64,000 nucleotides of DNA from Nitrosopumilaceae archaeon. Lineage in GTDB: Archaea > Thermoproteota > Nitrososphaeria > Nitrososphaerales > Nitrosopumilaceae. The translations under genes were made by a program, and so were the position numbers. Every line of letters begins with the position of its first letter. The first letter of the stretch is position 1. The notes beneath the pieces are model-generated. The model searched no databases. It saw only the letters and a list, made by a program, of their open reading frames with translations, and was not told the DNA's origin. Below are positions 17,407 to 25,531 of this stretch, piece after piece. The stretch covers positions 1 through 64,000 of the forward strand of contig DASQHX010000006.1 in the NCBI GenBank assembly GCA_035631875.1, given 5' to 3'.

Positions 17407-18323
17407 AGGGTATAAATTCAATAACTAAACTAAAGGGTAGAAAAACAACTATTCTGTTTTCAATACTTGTGATATCATTGCTTACTTTGATAATTCCAGG
17501 AAAAGCACTTGCGACTACTCCAGGGGGTATTTATTTAACAGGTCACGACCCAGACTTTCATGCTTACTTTGGTGCAAGCAATCCAGCAGGTGCACAACAC
17601 ATCATCCAAGATGCCATAAAATATGTAACCTTTAACAAAGTCAATCCAAAAATTTTGCTTGTAATGGATGTGAGCGATCCAGGTGGTGGGTTTAGTGACC
17701 CGCGATTTGGTATGGTTGCTTCTGGATTTGTTTCATTTGATGTTGCAGACTATGGTTCAGGTGCACCAGGAATTAAAGATCTGCATACGGTTGTTTTTAG
17801 CAATTATGATGTCGTGGTTGTGGCCTCTGACTTTGGCGGTTGGCTCAGACAATCGGAGTTGGATGTTTTGAATTCTCGCTCTGCTGATATTATCAATTTC
17901 TTAAATGCAGGTGGAGGTGTTGTAGCTTTTGCCGAGTCAGGACAAGGAGGCCTTACAACACATAACCAATTCAAATTCCTTCCATTTGTAGTAAGTACTC
18001 TTCCAGTTAATGCTTTTGAATCTGGAAACACAGTCACCCCACTTGGAACTTCAATAGGATTGACAAACGGTGATATTAACGGTAATTTTTTTCATAACGT
18101 CTTTACTTCAGGTGGGGGGATGGGCATTGTTGATCTAGATCCAAATAATGAAATTCTTAGCCTTGCAGAACGAGGTGATGCCGTTGGAAATGGAGGTGTA
18201 ACACCACCAACATCAATTCCAGACTTTCCATTCTCGTACAGCTTGGTAATCATGTTTGTTGCAGTAGCTGCGGTGTATGTTGCAATAAGACAAGGAATGA
18301 TTCCAAACTTCAAGCGATTTTAA
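17403..18323 (+). CDS. PEFG-CTERM exported protein with GATase1-like fold
   Basis: 306 residues. Signal peptide (about 1-38, ending GKALAT). The mature domain begins GGIYLTGHDPDFHAYFG and continues with ILLVMDV, YDVVVVASDFGGWL, IINFLNAGGGVVAFAESG and KFLPFVVS, the alternating strand/helix pattern of class I glutamine-amidotransferase-like 'ThuA-type' domains; no catalytic Cys is evident. The tail is PEFG-CTERM type (IPDFPFSYS, hydrophobic helix, GMIPNFKRF). The start overlaps the stop of a 33-codon upstream frame (ATGA). The sorting tail DNA is nearly identical to that of 10873. Confidence 0.85.
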   Translation: MKGINSITKLKGRKTTILFSILVISLLTLIIPGKALATTPGGIYLTGHDPDFHAYFGASNPAGAQHIIQDAIKYVTFNKVNPKILLVMDVSDPGGGFSDPRFGMVASGFVSFDVADYGSGAPGIKDLHTVVFSNYDVVVVASDFGGWLRQSELDVLNSRSADIINFLNAGGGVVAFAESGQGGLTTHNQFKFLPFVVSTLPVNAFESGNTVTPLGTSIGLTNGDINGNFFHNVFTSGGGMGIVDLDPNNEILSLAERGDAVGNGGVTPPTSIPDFPFSYSLVIMFVAVAAVYVAIRQGMIPNFKRF

Positions 18324-18332
18324 AATCTCAGC

Positions 18333-18362
18333 ACCAAATCTTACAGGACTCGGATCTTTAGA
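18333..18362. repeat. Dispersed palindromic repeat, core only
   Basis: AAATCTTACAGGACTCGGATC just after the stop codon of the PEFG gene. Confidence 0.5.
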
Positions 18363-18431
18363 TTAATTATTGATCTGAAATAAATCATATCCAATGTATG
18401 AATCTGAATTCTACTACGATCATATTTTTAT

Positions 18432-19097
18432 ATGTCTGAGCAGAATAAGAGCCGATTACGTGGATTGAGAAAAATGTTTACGATGAATGACAAGAGAATT
18501 CTTATTGCAGGTGTAGCAATAGGAGCAGTCTTGTTTATTGGCGGCTTTTTGGCATACCCATTTTTCACACATTCATCTGGACCAAGTCAGTCAGAAAAGT
18601 TTGGTGTTAGTGGATATGCAGTCATCAAAGCATATCATAGCGATGGAACACTTTATGCAACTTGGGAGGGCCACAACTCTTTGACTGATAGTGCACGAAG
18701 TTTTATTGCAGACTGTGCTTCAGGGCTGGCTACTAGCTTTCCCTTTTCACCACCTGTTGGTTGCTCGTCTTGGATGACGGCAATTGACCTGAGGGATTCA
18801 GGAGGATCTCGTGTGGGACAATCAACTACAACCAATGCTGGTCTTCCAACTGGCTGTGTTCCTGGAAGCTTTCCTGCTTGCACTGGATGGAAGAGCACTG
18901 CTACGTTTGATTTTAATACTTATCTTGGTGGGTCGGGAAATAGTGCTGGCTGTACAACCTATCCATGTAACATTGGACAGGTACTTGGAGGTTCTAGTGT
19001 TCAGGCCGAAAATTGGGATCTGATAAATGTGAGCCCAGCTATAACTGTCAATTCAGGAGACAGGCTGATAACAACTATAACATTCACAATATCCTAG
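18432..19097 (+). CDS. Single-pass membrane-anchored extracellular protein, unknown family
   Basis: 221 residues. A basic N-terminus (RLRGLRK) is followed by one membrane helix (about 25-45, LIAGVAIGAVLFIGG) and an exported beta-rich, Cys-containing domain (GYAVIKAYHSDGTLYATWEG; NSLTDSARSFIADCASG; C-terminal VNSGDRLITTITFTIS). At least six Cys suggest disulphides. A TATA-like ATATTTTTAT lies directly before this ATG, so translation may really begin at the ATG at 18474 (MFTMNDKR), which would shorten the cytoplasmic tail. I do not recognise the family. The next gene begins 17 bp downstream and probably shares the transcript. Confidence 0.65.
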   Translation: MSEQNKSRLRGLRKMFTMNDKRILIAGVAIGAVLFIGGFLAYPFFTHSSGPSQSEKFGVSGYAVIKAYHSDGTLYATWEGHNSLTDSARSFIADCASGLATSFPFSPPVGCSSWMTAIDLRDSGGSRVGQSTTTNAGLPTGCVPGSFPACTGWKSTATFDFNTYLGGSGNSAGCTTYPCNIGQVLGGSSVQAENWDLINVSPAITVNSGDRLITTITFTIS

Positions 19098-19114
19098 TAG
19101 ATGAAATCATCAAT

Positions 19115-20512
19115 ATGAAGCACAAAGTAGCCAAACTAGTGCTAATTACCTTACTTGTTCCCTTGTTTGGAATAGCATACGCTGTTGTTACAAGCCAGAG
19201 TTTTGATGAGACATTTGGTATAAACGAATCTCTTAGTACACAATTACTTGCAACAATAAAGCAACCATTTGGTGAAATTATTGGCGTGGGTGATTCCCTT
19301 AGTACACAATTGCTTGCAACAATAAAGCAGCCATTTGGTGAAATATTTGTTGTAGGTGATTCTCTTAATGCACAACTCTTAGCAGCTATAAGGCCAGCAA
19401 TGGGAGAACCGCTTGGAATAGGTGATCAACTTACGGCACTGGTTGTTTCAAATGTAATTTCAGGAACATCTTCTACCGCAGTCACAACTGATAGTGCCGG
19501 GCATACAATTTTGACAGGAAAAGATAGCACAGGCAAAGTTCTTGCGCAGATAGTTCTTCCTCTAGGAACAATAGGAACTCCAAGCATAACTTTTACTACA
19601 AGTGGTGCAGACATGATGACCCAGACAACTGGTATTACCGTGCCATATCCACCAGGAAAATCAATAAAGATGAATAGCAATCCGGGATCTACTAAAGCTT
19701 GCATTGTTGATAGCCCAACTAGCGTTTCATTGCAAACTGTTTCCTGCATAGAGAATAAAAGTACATCAACGATTGTTTTGGATTGTAGCACAACTGGTAT
19801 TACCAGAACAGTTTCAGGCTTCCCAAATACTCCAGCTTCTCGTACCTATACCTGCACCATTTCAAACGAGGGTGGGCAGAACTACATCAAAGTCGATGGT
19901 CTAGCTTTTAGCACTGTAATCATAGATAACACACCACCAGAAGCTTACAACCAATTTGATCCTCTAACCAAGAATGACCTAGTCTTTGGTCGTGATGCTC
20001 TCTCTGGTGTGCAACCAGGATCAGTAACGCCGCTTTCTGTGATTCCAACTAGATGGGGTGATGATGGAGATAAGCAAGAATCAAGTGATCAAAACGAGAA
20101 CCAGAATGGACCAAATAATCAAGGTAATGCTGAACTAAGAACATATCTTGTTTCTGATCTTTTAGGAAATACAATTAGTCTTGTAGAAAAGGTCAAAAAA
20201 CAAGATCATGAAATAGATGTAAAGATGGTTAGTGTAAAATACAATAATGGTGTAGTGATTAAACTTGGAGAAAATGAGAAACAGTTCAAGTGGTCACTTG
20301 GCAAAGACGGCACGCTAAAAGAACTAGATCAAGAAATGAAAATAGGACGCGATGGAAACAAACAAACTGTAAAGGCAGAATTTGACTCTAAGAAAAATAA
20401 GACCACAGTCACAGTAGAAAAGCCAAGACATGAAACAAAGAAAGACTTTGCAGGATTGGTGTTGTTAAGGATGGCTACAAGCAATGGAAATCTTGGTATA
20501 GAATTCCCATAG
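19115..20512 (+). CDS. Secreted protein with three 22-residue N-terminal repeats
   Basis: 465 residues from ATG 19115, chosen because MKHKVAKLVLITLLVPLFG..AYA is a clean signal peptide; the frame extends upstream but into the previous gene. Then come three 22-residue repeats (SLSTQLLATIKQPFGEIIGV GD type), echoed as 66-bp DNA repeats near 19230-19430. A beta-rich region follows with disulphide-type Cys (KACIVDSPTSVSL; CIENKSTSTIVLDC), then a charged, Asn/Gln-rich C-terminal third. It is similar in style to thaumarchaeal adhesin-like proteins; function unknown. Likely in an operon with 18432. Confidence 0.7.
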   Translation: MKHKVAKLVLITLLVPLFGIAYAVVTSQSFDETFGINESLSTQLLATIKQPFGEIIGVGDSLSTQLLATIKQPFGEIFVVGDSLNAQLLAAIRPAMGEPLGIGDQLTALVVSNVISGTSSTAVTTDSAGHTILTGKDSTGKVLAQIVLPLGTIGTPSITFTTSGADMMTQTTGITVPYPPGKSIKMNSNPGSTKACIVDSPTSVSLQTVSCIENKSTSTIVLDCSTTGITRTVSGFPNTPASRTYTCTISNEGGQNYIKVDGLAFSTVIIDNTPPEAYNQFDPLTKNDLVFGRDALSGVQPGSVTPLSVIPTRWGDDGDKQESSDQNENQNGPNNQGNAELRTYLVSDLLGNTISLVEKVKKQDHEIDVKMVSVKYNNGVVIKLGENEKQFKWSLGKDGTLKELDQEMKIGRDGNKQTVKAEFDSKKNKTTVTVEKPRHETKKDFAGLVLLRMATSNGNLGIEFP

Positions 20513-20629
20513 AATTTTTCAAATAATTCCTTTAATGCTATTAGAGTTAAGATCTACTTTTTATTACAAGTTTTGTCTTGTGATAAAGACACAATAGTTT
20601 ATGAAGAGTCCAAAATTCAAATCATGATG

Positions 20630-20665
20630 GTATCTGGGTCTCCATAAGGACTCGAACCTATTTTC
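20630..20665. repeat. Degenerate dispersed repeat
   Basis: GGGTCTCCATAAGGACTCGAACC fits the GAGTC-N6-GACTC core with substitutions. It superficially resembles a tRNA T-arm but has no cognate 5' half. Confidence 0.4.
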
Positions 20666-20717
20666 TATCTTTGAGAATTTTATAATCATTAATATTGCAT
20701 AAATCTCAAAAACTACA

Positions 20718-21974
20718 ATGCGTCAAATACAATCGTTAGACAAACTGATGAATAGTAAATTTATCGCAATTACACTTGCCATAATTATATCAATTATTGC
20801 ACTCGATCAATTTCATTCTGTTAATGCCGAACTTCAGACGGGAAAAAGCTATATCATATATGCAAACGGGCATGACGTTGGAAATAACATAGCATACACA
20901 CTAGAACTGCAATTATTGATCGGATCAGGATCTTCCAATAAAATTCCGATCTACTTGGTAGAGGGATTGATAATTCATGATGGTCAAGATTTTATAACTT
21001 CTAGTAATTGGAAAGGCACTCTTCTAAAAAATGACGGATTAATTATGCTTTCAGGAAATGCTACCACTTATGATGGAACTCAACTATCCATGATATTATT
21101 TGGAAAATTGGTTAATAACACAGAAGATGGTGCAAATTATAAACTCGTAGGGCGTTTGATTCATAAAAAACAACCCATTATTTTAACTCAAATTACTGAA
21201 ATAATAGACGTCCACTCTTTAACTCAAAAACAAATTTACAAAGAAATGCCGCACATATTTATAAATCAAAATAAAGATTTGCAAAGACTTGAAGTGCAAC
21301 CAACAAAAAAAATTGATGCTATTACTGTTATAGTAAAGCAACCAGGAAGGGTGTATACTCACAATTATATTTATAGTGTTACAGCAAAAGTTTACCTGCT
21401 CAAAGAAAACCCAAAAGACGATTTTTATCTACATGGAGGTGAAGTACAAGGCGCACATATCAATATCAGTATAATAAATCAAAATGATGAAATAGTAGAA
21501 TCATTTGACGGCATAACTGATAGGTTTGGATTTTTTTCTAATCTATTTATCATACCCGACGACTTTACTGCTGGCACATATGTGGTTCATGTAACTGCAG
21601 AAAAAGATGGAATTAATGATACTGATGATAGTGTGTTGTACGTATTTCATCCACCAATACGCGAGGCAGCTAAAACTGTGGCACCTGTAATTTCGCCAGA
21701 TTCACCAACAGGATTGGCTGCAACTACCCAAAACAAAAATAAAATAGATCTATCATGGATTGCTCCAACTACTGTTAATGTCCGAGGTTATGAAATAGAT
21801 CGGGAATCACCTGTCGGCGCTGGATGGATAATATTGACAACTGTTATGGATAAAAAAACAAATTATTCAGATAAGGGTTTGCAATCAAAAACAGAATACA
21901 ATTACAGAGTTTCTGCAATCTATGTAGATCATACAAGTGGACCATCAAATGCTGCAAGTGCAATAACAAAATAA
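20718..21974 (+). CDS. Secreted protein with C-terminal Fn3 domain
   Basis: 418 residues. N-terminal signal (about 12-38, ending VNAE). The first part (about 40-195) is a beta-rich domain (GKSYIIYANGHDVGNNIAYTL; GLIIHDGQDF; GLIMLSGNATTYDG). The middle (about 205-315) is an Ig-like domain with VYTHNYIYSVTAKVYL and AGTYVVHVTAEKDG. The end (about 325-418) is one fibronectin type III repeat (PTGLAATTQNKNKIDLSW...YNYRVSAIYVD), related to those in the 5378 protein. A cell-surface or extracellular location is inferred; there is no sorting tail and no enzyme motif. Confidence 0.75.
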   Translation: MRQIQSLDKLMNSKFIAITLAIIISIIALDQFHSVNAELQTGKSYIIYANGHDVGNNIAYTLELQLLIGSGSSNKIPIYLVEGLIIHDGQDFITSSNWKGTLLKNDGLIMLSGNATTYDGTQLSMILFGKLVNNTEDGANYKLVGRLIHKKQPIILTQITEIIDVHSLTQKQIYKEMPHIFINQNKDLQRLEVQPTKKIDAITVIVKQPGRVYTHNYIYSVTAKVYLLKENPKDDFYLHGGEVQGAHINISIINQNDEIVESFDGITDRFGFFSNLFIIPDDFTAGTYVVHVTAEKDGINDTDDSVLYVFHPPIREAAKTVAPVISPDSPTGLAATTQNKNKIDLSWIAPTTVNVRGYEIDRESPVGAGWIILTTVMDKKTNYSDKGLQSKTEYNYRVSAIYVDHTSGPSNAASAITK

Positions 21975-22176
21975 AAAAACTGGAAAGGAGTTTGTAGCTA
22001 CTCCAAATTAGCTTACTGCGCACTTTTTGTTGAATTTTTTTCACAAAAATTTCTGGTTCTCGCACCCACTGTCAGTCCAAAAACCATTGGGTCCGCGGAA
22101 TTTTTTATGAAAAGATTGGGCTGAAATTATTACAGAACAGTATCTGGATCCCTACAAGATTCGATATTGATCTAGT
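21970..22176. repeat. Repeat leader and degenerate repeat core in the 3' gap
   Basis: At 21970-22012 the TGGAAAGGAGTTTGTAGC leader seen at 17120 recurs. At 22141-22176 a decayed core (CCCTACAAGATTCGATATTG) occurs. I see no gene in the roughly 240 bp between the two convergent genes. Confidence 0.45.
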
Positions 22177-22214
22177 TTGAAGGTTTAAAAAATAAAAAAG
22201 AAGGTGGGTCTCCT

Positions 22215-23006
22215 TTATGGTCCCACATGTACGCACTCTGCTTCTGCAGCCCAACCAGGTGGTGAATTGGTGCCCTGCATCGCTACCGTCCATCCTGGAG
22301 GATAGGCTAGTGAATTTGACCATAAAATCTGTACATTTGGTGGATTATCAATGGACCAAGAAAATCCTCCACCAGTTGCCACATCACCCAAGTGACAAAA
22401 TGCACGAGAAGTAGAGATGTTTGAATGGTCAGGTTCTGGAGTAGCACTTAAGTCTTGAACCCGGTAAAATGTCACAGCGGTACTTCCTGTCCCAGGTGGA
22501 CCTGCTGGACCCACTGGGCCTGCTGGACCTGTTGCACCTGTTGCACCCACTGGACCAGCTGGACCTATTGCACCTGCTGGACCTGTTGCACCAGCCTGGC
22601 CTTGTGGACCTGTTTGACCGCAAGTTACTGTTTCGTACTTGTCATCAATGATTTTTATCTTGACAACCTGCACTTCGGCTGGGATCAAAGGGTATTGTGA
22701 AACAAATGATTGCAGTACTTGTTGGTTCAGATCTACTACTGTGTTGGGTTGATCAACGACTTTGAGATCAAATTGGTGGTGATTTAAATTTGAGAACCTC
22801 TTGGGCAGATCTTCTACGGTAAATATGATCTTGTCCCAGTGTTCAACTTGACCAATTGGAGGACAATCAGATGTTGGAGTTGTAGGCGCATTTGTTACTT
22901 GGGCCAATGCCGTAGTAAGTGTGCTTGATGTAAGAAAAACCCCACTTAGAACTAGTGTTGTTGCTATGCTCAGAGCGAGTATTGTTTTGTTTTTATTAAT
23001 AGTCAT
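22215..23006 (-). CDS. Secreted collagen-like (Gly-X-Y) protein
   Basis: 263 residues. Signal peptide (about 1-36, ending TTALAQ), an N-terminal domain (about 45-130; DKIIFTVEDLPKRFSNLNHHQFDLKVV), then about thirteen Gly-X-Y triplets (about 132-172; GPQGQAGATGPAGAIGPAG...). A C-terminal globular domain follows with three Cys (RAFCHLGDVATGGGFSW; WAAEAECVHVG), like the trimerising/ligand domains after bacterial collagen-like stalks. The triplet run is Pro/Ala/Thr rich, as in prokaryotic collagens. The role is probably a surface stalk or exopolymer protein. It is transcribed alone on the minus strand. Confidence 0.82.
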   Translation of the reverse strand: MTINKNKTILALSIATTLVLSGVFLTSSTLTTALAQVTNAPTTPTSDCPPIGQVEHWDKIIFTVEDLPKRFSNLNHHQFDLKVVDQPNTVVDLNQQVLQSFVSQYPLIPAEVQVVKIKIIDDKYETVTCGQTGPQGQAGATGPAGAIGPAGPVGATGATGPAGPVGPAGPPGTGSTAVTFYRVQDLSATPEPDHSNISTSRAFCHLGDVATGGGFSWSIDNPPNVQILWSNSLAYPPGWTVAMQGTNSPPGWAAEAECVHVGP

Positions 23007-23085
23007 TAGTAAAGCGGATAAGCTCGCATGTATTTGTACATGATCTCTATAGAATTCAAATTTCCAAATTTGAAAAGACAGTCTT

Positions 23086-23137
23086 GGTCCAGACCTATGA
23101 TAGTCTGGACAAAAATAAAAGACATTGATTCAAAGCG
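23086..23137. repeat. Dispersed repeat, right half with tail
   Basis: CCAGACCTATGATAGTCTGG followed by ACAAAAATAAAAGACATTGA; the same tail occurs at 40202-40235. Confidence 0.6.
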
Positions 23138-23143
23138 AGATTT

Positions 23144-23404
23144 TTAATTTTGTATGCCGAGAAGTTTTGCTAATTCATTAGGAATTTCGTTTTTTTCTTG
23201 CTTGGATTTCATGTTTAATTCCTTTGCAAATTTTTGTATTGGATTAAATTCTTTTTCTATTGTTTTTTGTTCTACATTAATTATTTTCAATATTGCATCT
23301 CTAATCAATGTGGATGAAGTACAGCCTACTACGTTGCAAACATCTAGCAATCTACTATGTTCCTCTTCGGTCAGCTTTGTGGAGACTACTCTAAAGTAGA
23401 CCAT
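23144..23404 (-). CDS. Ribbon-helix-helix DNA-binding protein
   Basis: 86 residues from ATG 23404 (MVYFRVVSTKLTEEEH); an extra in-frame ATG three codons upstream is less likely. The N-terminal strand RVVSTKLTEEEHSRLLDVCNVVGCTSSTLIRDAILKII is a ribbon-helix-helix fold. The rest (KTIEKEFNPIQKFAKEL...LAKLLGIQN) is helical and may mediate oligomerisation. It is a likely transcription regulator. TAGTAG/CTACTA-rich sequences around the start and at 23552-23576 are candidate operators. Confidence 0.75.
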   Translation of the reverse strand: MVYFRVVSTKLTEEEHSRLLDVCNVVGCTSSTLIRDAILKIINVEQKTIEKEFNPIQKFAKELNMKSKQEKNEIPNELAKLLGIQN

Positions 23405-23568
23405 GGTATACATAGGTACGACTAGGTAGATTAGTAGCGCTAAAGTTTAGCATGAGACATACCATTTTTTAGGCATCTAAAGTGGGTGAATATTTTATTC
23501 TTTGTCGGTGAGCTCATTTAGGGAATCAAAATAAAAAATTAGATGATCATACCACTAGTAGTAATCTA
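23405..23568. promoter_or_regulatory. Intergenic region with TAGTAG/CTACTA inverted motifs
   Basis: ACTAGGTAGATTAGTAG (about 23426) and CTAGTAGTAATCTACTA (about 23554-23570) form imperfect palindromes upstream of the ribbon-helix-helix gene. ACTCTAAAGTAG also spans its first codons. The arrangement would suit an autoregulated RHH operator, but this is inference only. Confidence 0.35.
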
Positions 23569-23682
23569 CTAATTATATGGATCATCGCTCTCTTTTGGTT
23601 TGTTATAATATTCTCCTAAATGATTTTCATCACATGTACAAGATCCAAGAGTCTTTTTACAGAATCTACAACGCTCTGTCAA
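23569..23682 (-). CDS. 37-residue Cys-rich mini-protein
   Basis: An open frame of 37 codons from TTG 23682 reads MTERCRFCKKTLGSCTCDENHLGEYYN... and ends TAG. C-x2-C followed by C-x-C and an Asp/His stretch suggests a small zinc-binding knuckle. A stop codon lies a few codons upstream in frame. It is supported only by composition and the Cys pattern. Confidence 0.45.
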   Translation of the reverse strand: MTERCRFCKKTLGSCTCDENHLGEYYNKPKESDDPYN

Positions 23683-23720
23683 TTCACTGATTTAAAAATA
23701 CAAGATATTAAAATCATTAT

Positions 23721-23768
23721 TTTCAACAAATCATAATGTAAGCGAGCTTGACAGAACTTGCACTCTTG
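23721..23768. repeat. Dispersed palindromic repeat copy
   Basis: TTTCAACAAATCATAATGTAAGCGAGCTTGACAGAACTTG: the CAACAAATCATAA leader type with a mutated core. Apart from this and the promoter at 23827, I see nothing else in 23683-23889. Confidence 0.55.
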
Positions 23769-23826
23769 CTTATCTAGATTAATTCTTTTAAGAAAAACGA
23801 TATTTAAAGTACAAAGTTTGGAGCGT

Positions 23827-23856
23827 TTTCCAAAAGTGAAAAGATCATTTTATATA
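23827..23856 (+). promoter_or_regulatory. Shared 20-bp promoter motif plus TATA box, copy 3
   Basis: TTTCCAAAAGTGAAAAGATC (23827-23846) abuts TATA (TTTATATAC, 23849-23857). The leader ATCATCGGGTTAGGGGTTTGG closely matches copy 1 (TCATCACGGGTTTGGGG). Confidence 0.8.
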
Positions 23857-23895
23857 CATTAGCGATCTGTCGATCATCGGGTTAGGGGTTTGGGG

Positions 23896-24636
23896 ATGAA
23901 AATAAATGGTAAATATCTTTCATTTGTATTGATAGCAGTAATTCTTATTGGCACTTCAGTTTTATCGATTCCTCAAAATGCATTTGCAACAACAAACCTT
24001 GCATCTAACGGAAGCTTTGAGAATCCAAATTCATGTAGTTCCCCATTCACCACATTAAACTCTCCTAGTACTACTATAACAGGTTGGACAGTTGGAGGTC
24101 AAAGCATTGACTGGATATGTGGTTATTGGGCGGCCTCAGATGGCACTAAAAGCATTGATTTGAGCGGTAATGCAGCAGGTTCTGTCAGTCAAGATCTTAC
24201 TACCATACCAGGGGCAACATACGCCGTAACTTTTGACATGTCAGGAAACACTGATGGTGGTAATACCATCAAACAATTGACAGCTACTGCACCTGGTTAC
24301 TCTCAGCCACATACCTATGATACAACTGGTCACCATAGTGGTACAAATTGGGTACAGCACTCTTTTTCATTTACTGCAACAGGTACTATATCCACACTAT
24401 CGTTTACAAGTAATGAATTAAATCCATATGGTCCAGCTCTAGACAATGTCAATGTAGTTTTATCTAAATGTCCTGCTGGATTTGTACCTGGAGAACGGGA
24501 TAATACATGTGTTCCATCTAATACTTCAATTCCAGAATTTCCATTTTCATTTAGCTTGGTAATAATATTTGTTGCAGTAACAGCAGTGTATCTTGGTATA
24601 AGACAAAAGATGATACCGGGCTTTAAGAGTTTTTAG
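23896..24636 (+). CDS. PEFG-CTERM protein with choice-of-anchor C / DUF642-like domain
   Basis: 246 residues from ATG 23896, which aligns with the start of 10873 relative to the shared leader; a TTG two codons upstream is also in frame. Signal peptide to about residue 33 (QNAFAT). The mature domain has NLASNGSFENPNS, TTITGWTVGGQSIDWI, GTKSIDLSGNAAGSVSQDL and YAVTFDMSGN, the galactose-binding-like choice-of-anchor C pattern. A short Cys-containing linker (KCPAGFVPGERDNTC) precedes the PEFG tail (IPEFPFSFS, helix, KMIPGFKSF). It is followed one base later by 24638, so the two form an operon. Confidence 0.87.
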   Translation: MKINGKYLSFVLIAVILIGTSVLSIPQNAFATTNLASNGSFENPNSCSSPFTTLNSPSTTITGWTVGGQSIDWICGYWAASDGTKSIDLSGNAAGSVSQDLTTIPGATYAVTFDMSGNTDGGNTIKQLTATAPGYSQPHTYDTTGHHSGTNWVQHSFSFTATGTISTLSFTSNELNPYGPALDNVNVVLSKCPAGFVPGERDNTCVPSNTSIPEFPFSFSLVIIFVAVTAVYLGIRQKMIPGFKSF

Positions 24637-24637
24637 C

Positions 24638-25417
24638 TTGAAGAATTTTACATATATTTCCATTTTTGCAGTTACAATAATTGCCCTAATTGGATTTTCC
24701 AGTCATGATGCTCACGCTACCCCTTTTACTGCAGTAGCAAATGGAAACTGGAATGATCCTGGCACATGGGGAGGTGCAGTTCCCGGTCCGTCTGATGCTG
24801 TTATCATTCCAAACGGATTTACAGTAACCATTCCAAGCGGACTCCTAGTAACAGTTGCACCCGGCGGCACCATCACTAACTCAGGTACCATCAACATCAA
24901 CACCAGCGGCGCCATCGGCAACCTAGGCATCATCACCAACTCCGGCACCATCACCCTCATCAATGGCGGCACGCTTGACAACTCCGGCACCGTCTACAAC
25001 TCCGGCACCATCACCCTTAACTTCGGCACCATCTACAACAACTCTGGCGGCACAATTACCAACAACTCTGGCGGCACCATCAACAACAACGGCGGCATCG
25101 TCAACGAGGCTGGTGGTAACATTACCAACAACGGCAACATTACCAACAACGGCAACCTCACCAACTACAGCACCATCACCAACAACGGCACGATCACCAA
25201 CAACGCATACATCTTCAACACCGATGGCACCATCAATGAAAATTGTGGAAGTACTTTTACAGGTAATTCTGTTTTAGGCCATGCTCCAATTAACATACCA
25301 TGTCCACCATCAATTCCAGAATTCCCAATTCCATTTAGCTTGGTAATTATTTTTGTTGCAGTAGCGGCAGTGTATATGGGTATAAGACAAAAGATGATAC
25401 CCGGCTTTAAGATTTAG
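24638..25417 (+). CDS. PEFG-CTERM protein with Asn/Gly/Thr-rich beta-helix repeats
   Basis: 259 residues from a TTG start one base after the previous stop. Signal peptide (about 1-27, SSHDAHAT). G8-like opening (NGNWNDPGTWGGAVPGPSDAVIIPNG), then about 150 residues of short NNSGTI/NNGNIT-type repeats expected to form a beta-helix, and a PEFG tail (IPEFPIPFS, helix, KMIPGFKI). The repeat DNA (about 24870-25235) is markedly richer in GC and in C-ending codons (ACC, ATC, AAC, GGC) than the flanks. Probably an envelope-attached adhesin or matrix protein. Confidence 0.85.
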   Translation: MKNFTYISIFAVTIIALIGFSSHDAHATPFTAVANGNWNDPGTWGGAVPGPSDAVIIPNGFTVTIPSGLLVTVAPGGTITNSGTININTSGAIGNLGIITNSGTITLINGGTLDNSGTVYNSGTITLNFGTIYNNSGGTITNNSGGTINNNGGIVNEAGGNITNNGNITNNGNLTNYSTITNNGTITNNAYIFNTDGTINENCGSTFTGNSVLGHAPINIPCPPSIPEFPIPFSLVIIFVAVAAVYMGIRQKMIPGFKI

Positions 25418-25420
25418 AAA

Positions 25421-25475
25421 CAATTTCCAACAAATCATAATGTAAGCGAGCCTTACAGGACTCGAATCTTTATGC
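25421..25475. repeat. Dispersed palindromic repeat copy
   Basis: CAACAAATCATAATGTAAGC leader and GAGCCTTACAGGACTCGAATC core, between convergent genes. Confidence 0.7.
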
Positions 25476-25531
25476 TCAAATATTAATCCGAAAATAGTTA
25501 TTTCATATTGACTAAAGACATGCCTATGAGA

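Noticed and set aside
20630-20665. Possible tRNA (T-arm-like GGACTCGAACC and acceptor-like stretch)
   Set aside because: No matching 5' acceptor, anticodon arm or D arm in reach; fits the dispersed-repeat family instead.
22429-22700. Plus- and minus-strand Cys/Trp- and Arg/Ser-rich frames
   Set aside because: Shadows of the collagen-like Gly-X-Y repeat on the other strand and frames.
24870-25235. CRISPR-like array or minisatellite
   Set aside because: Units are irregular, in frame, and encode Asn/Gly/Thr beta-helix rungs; no unique spacers.
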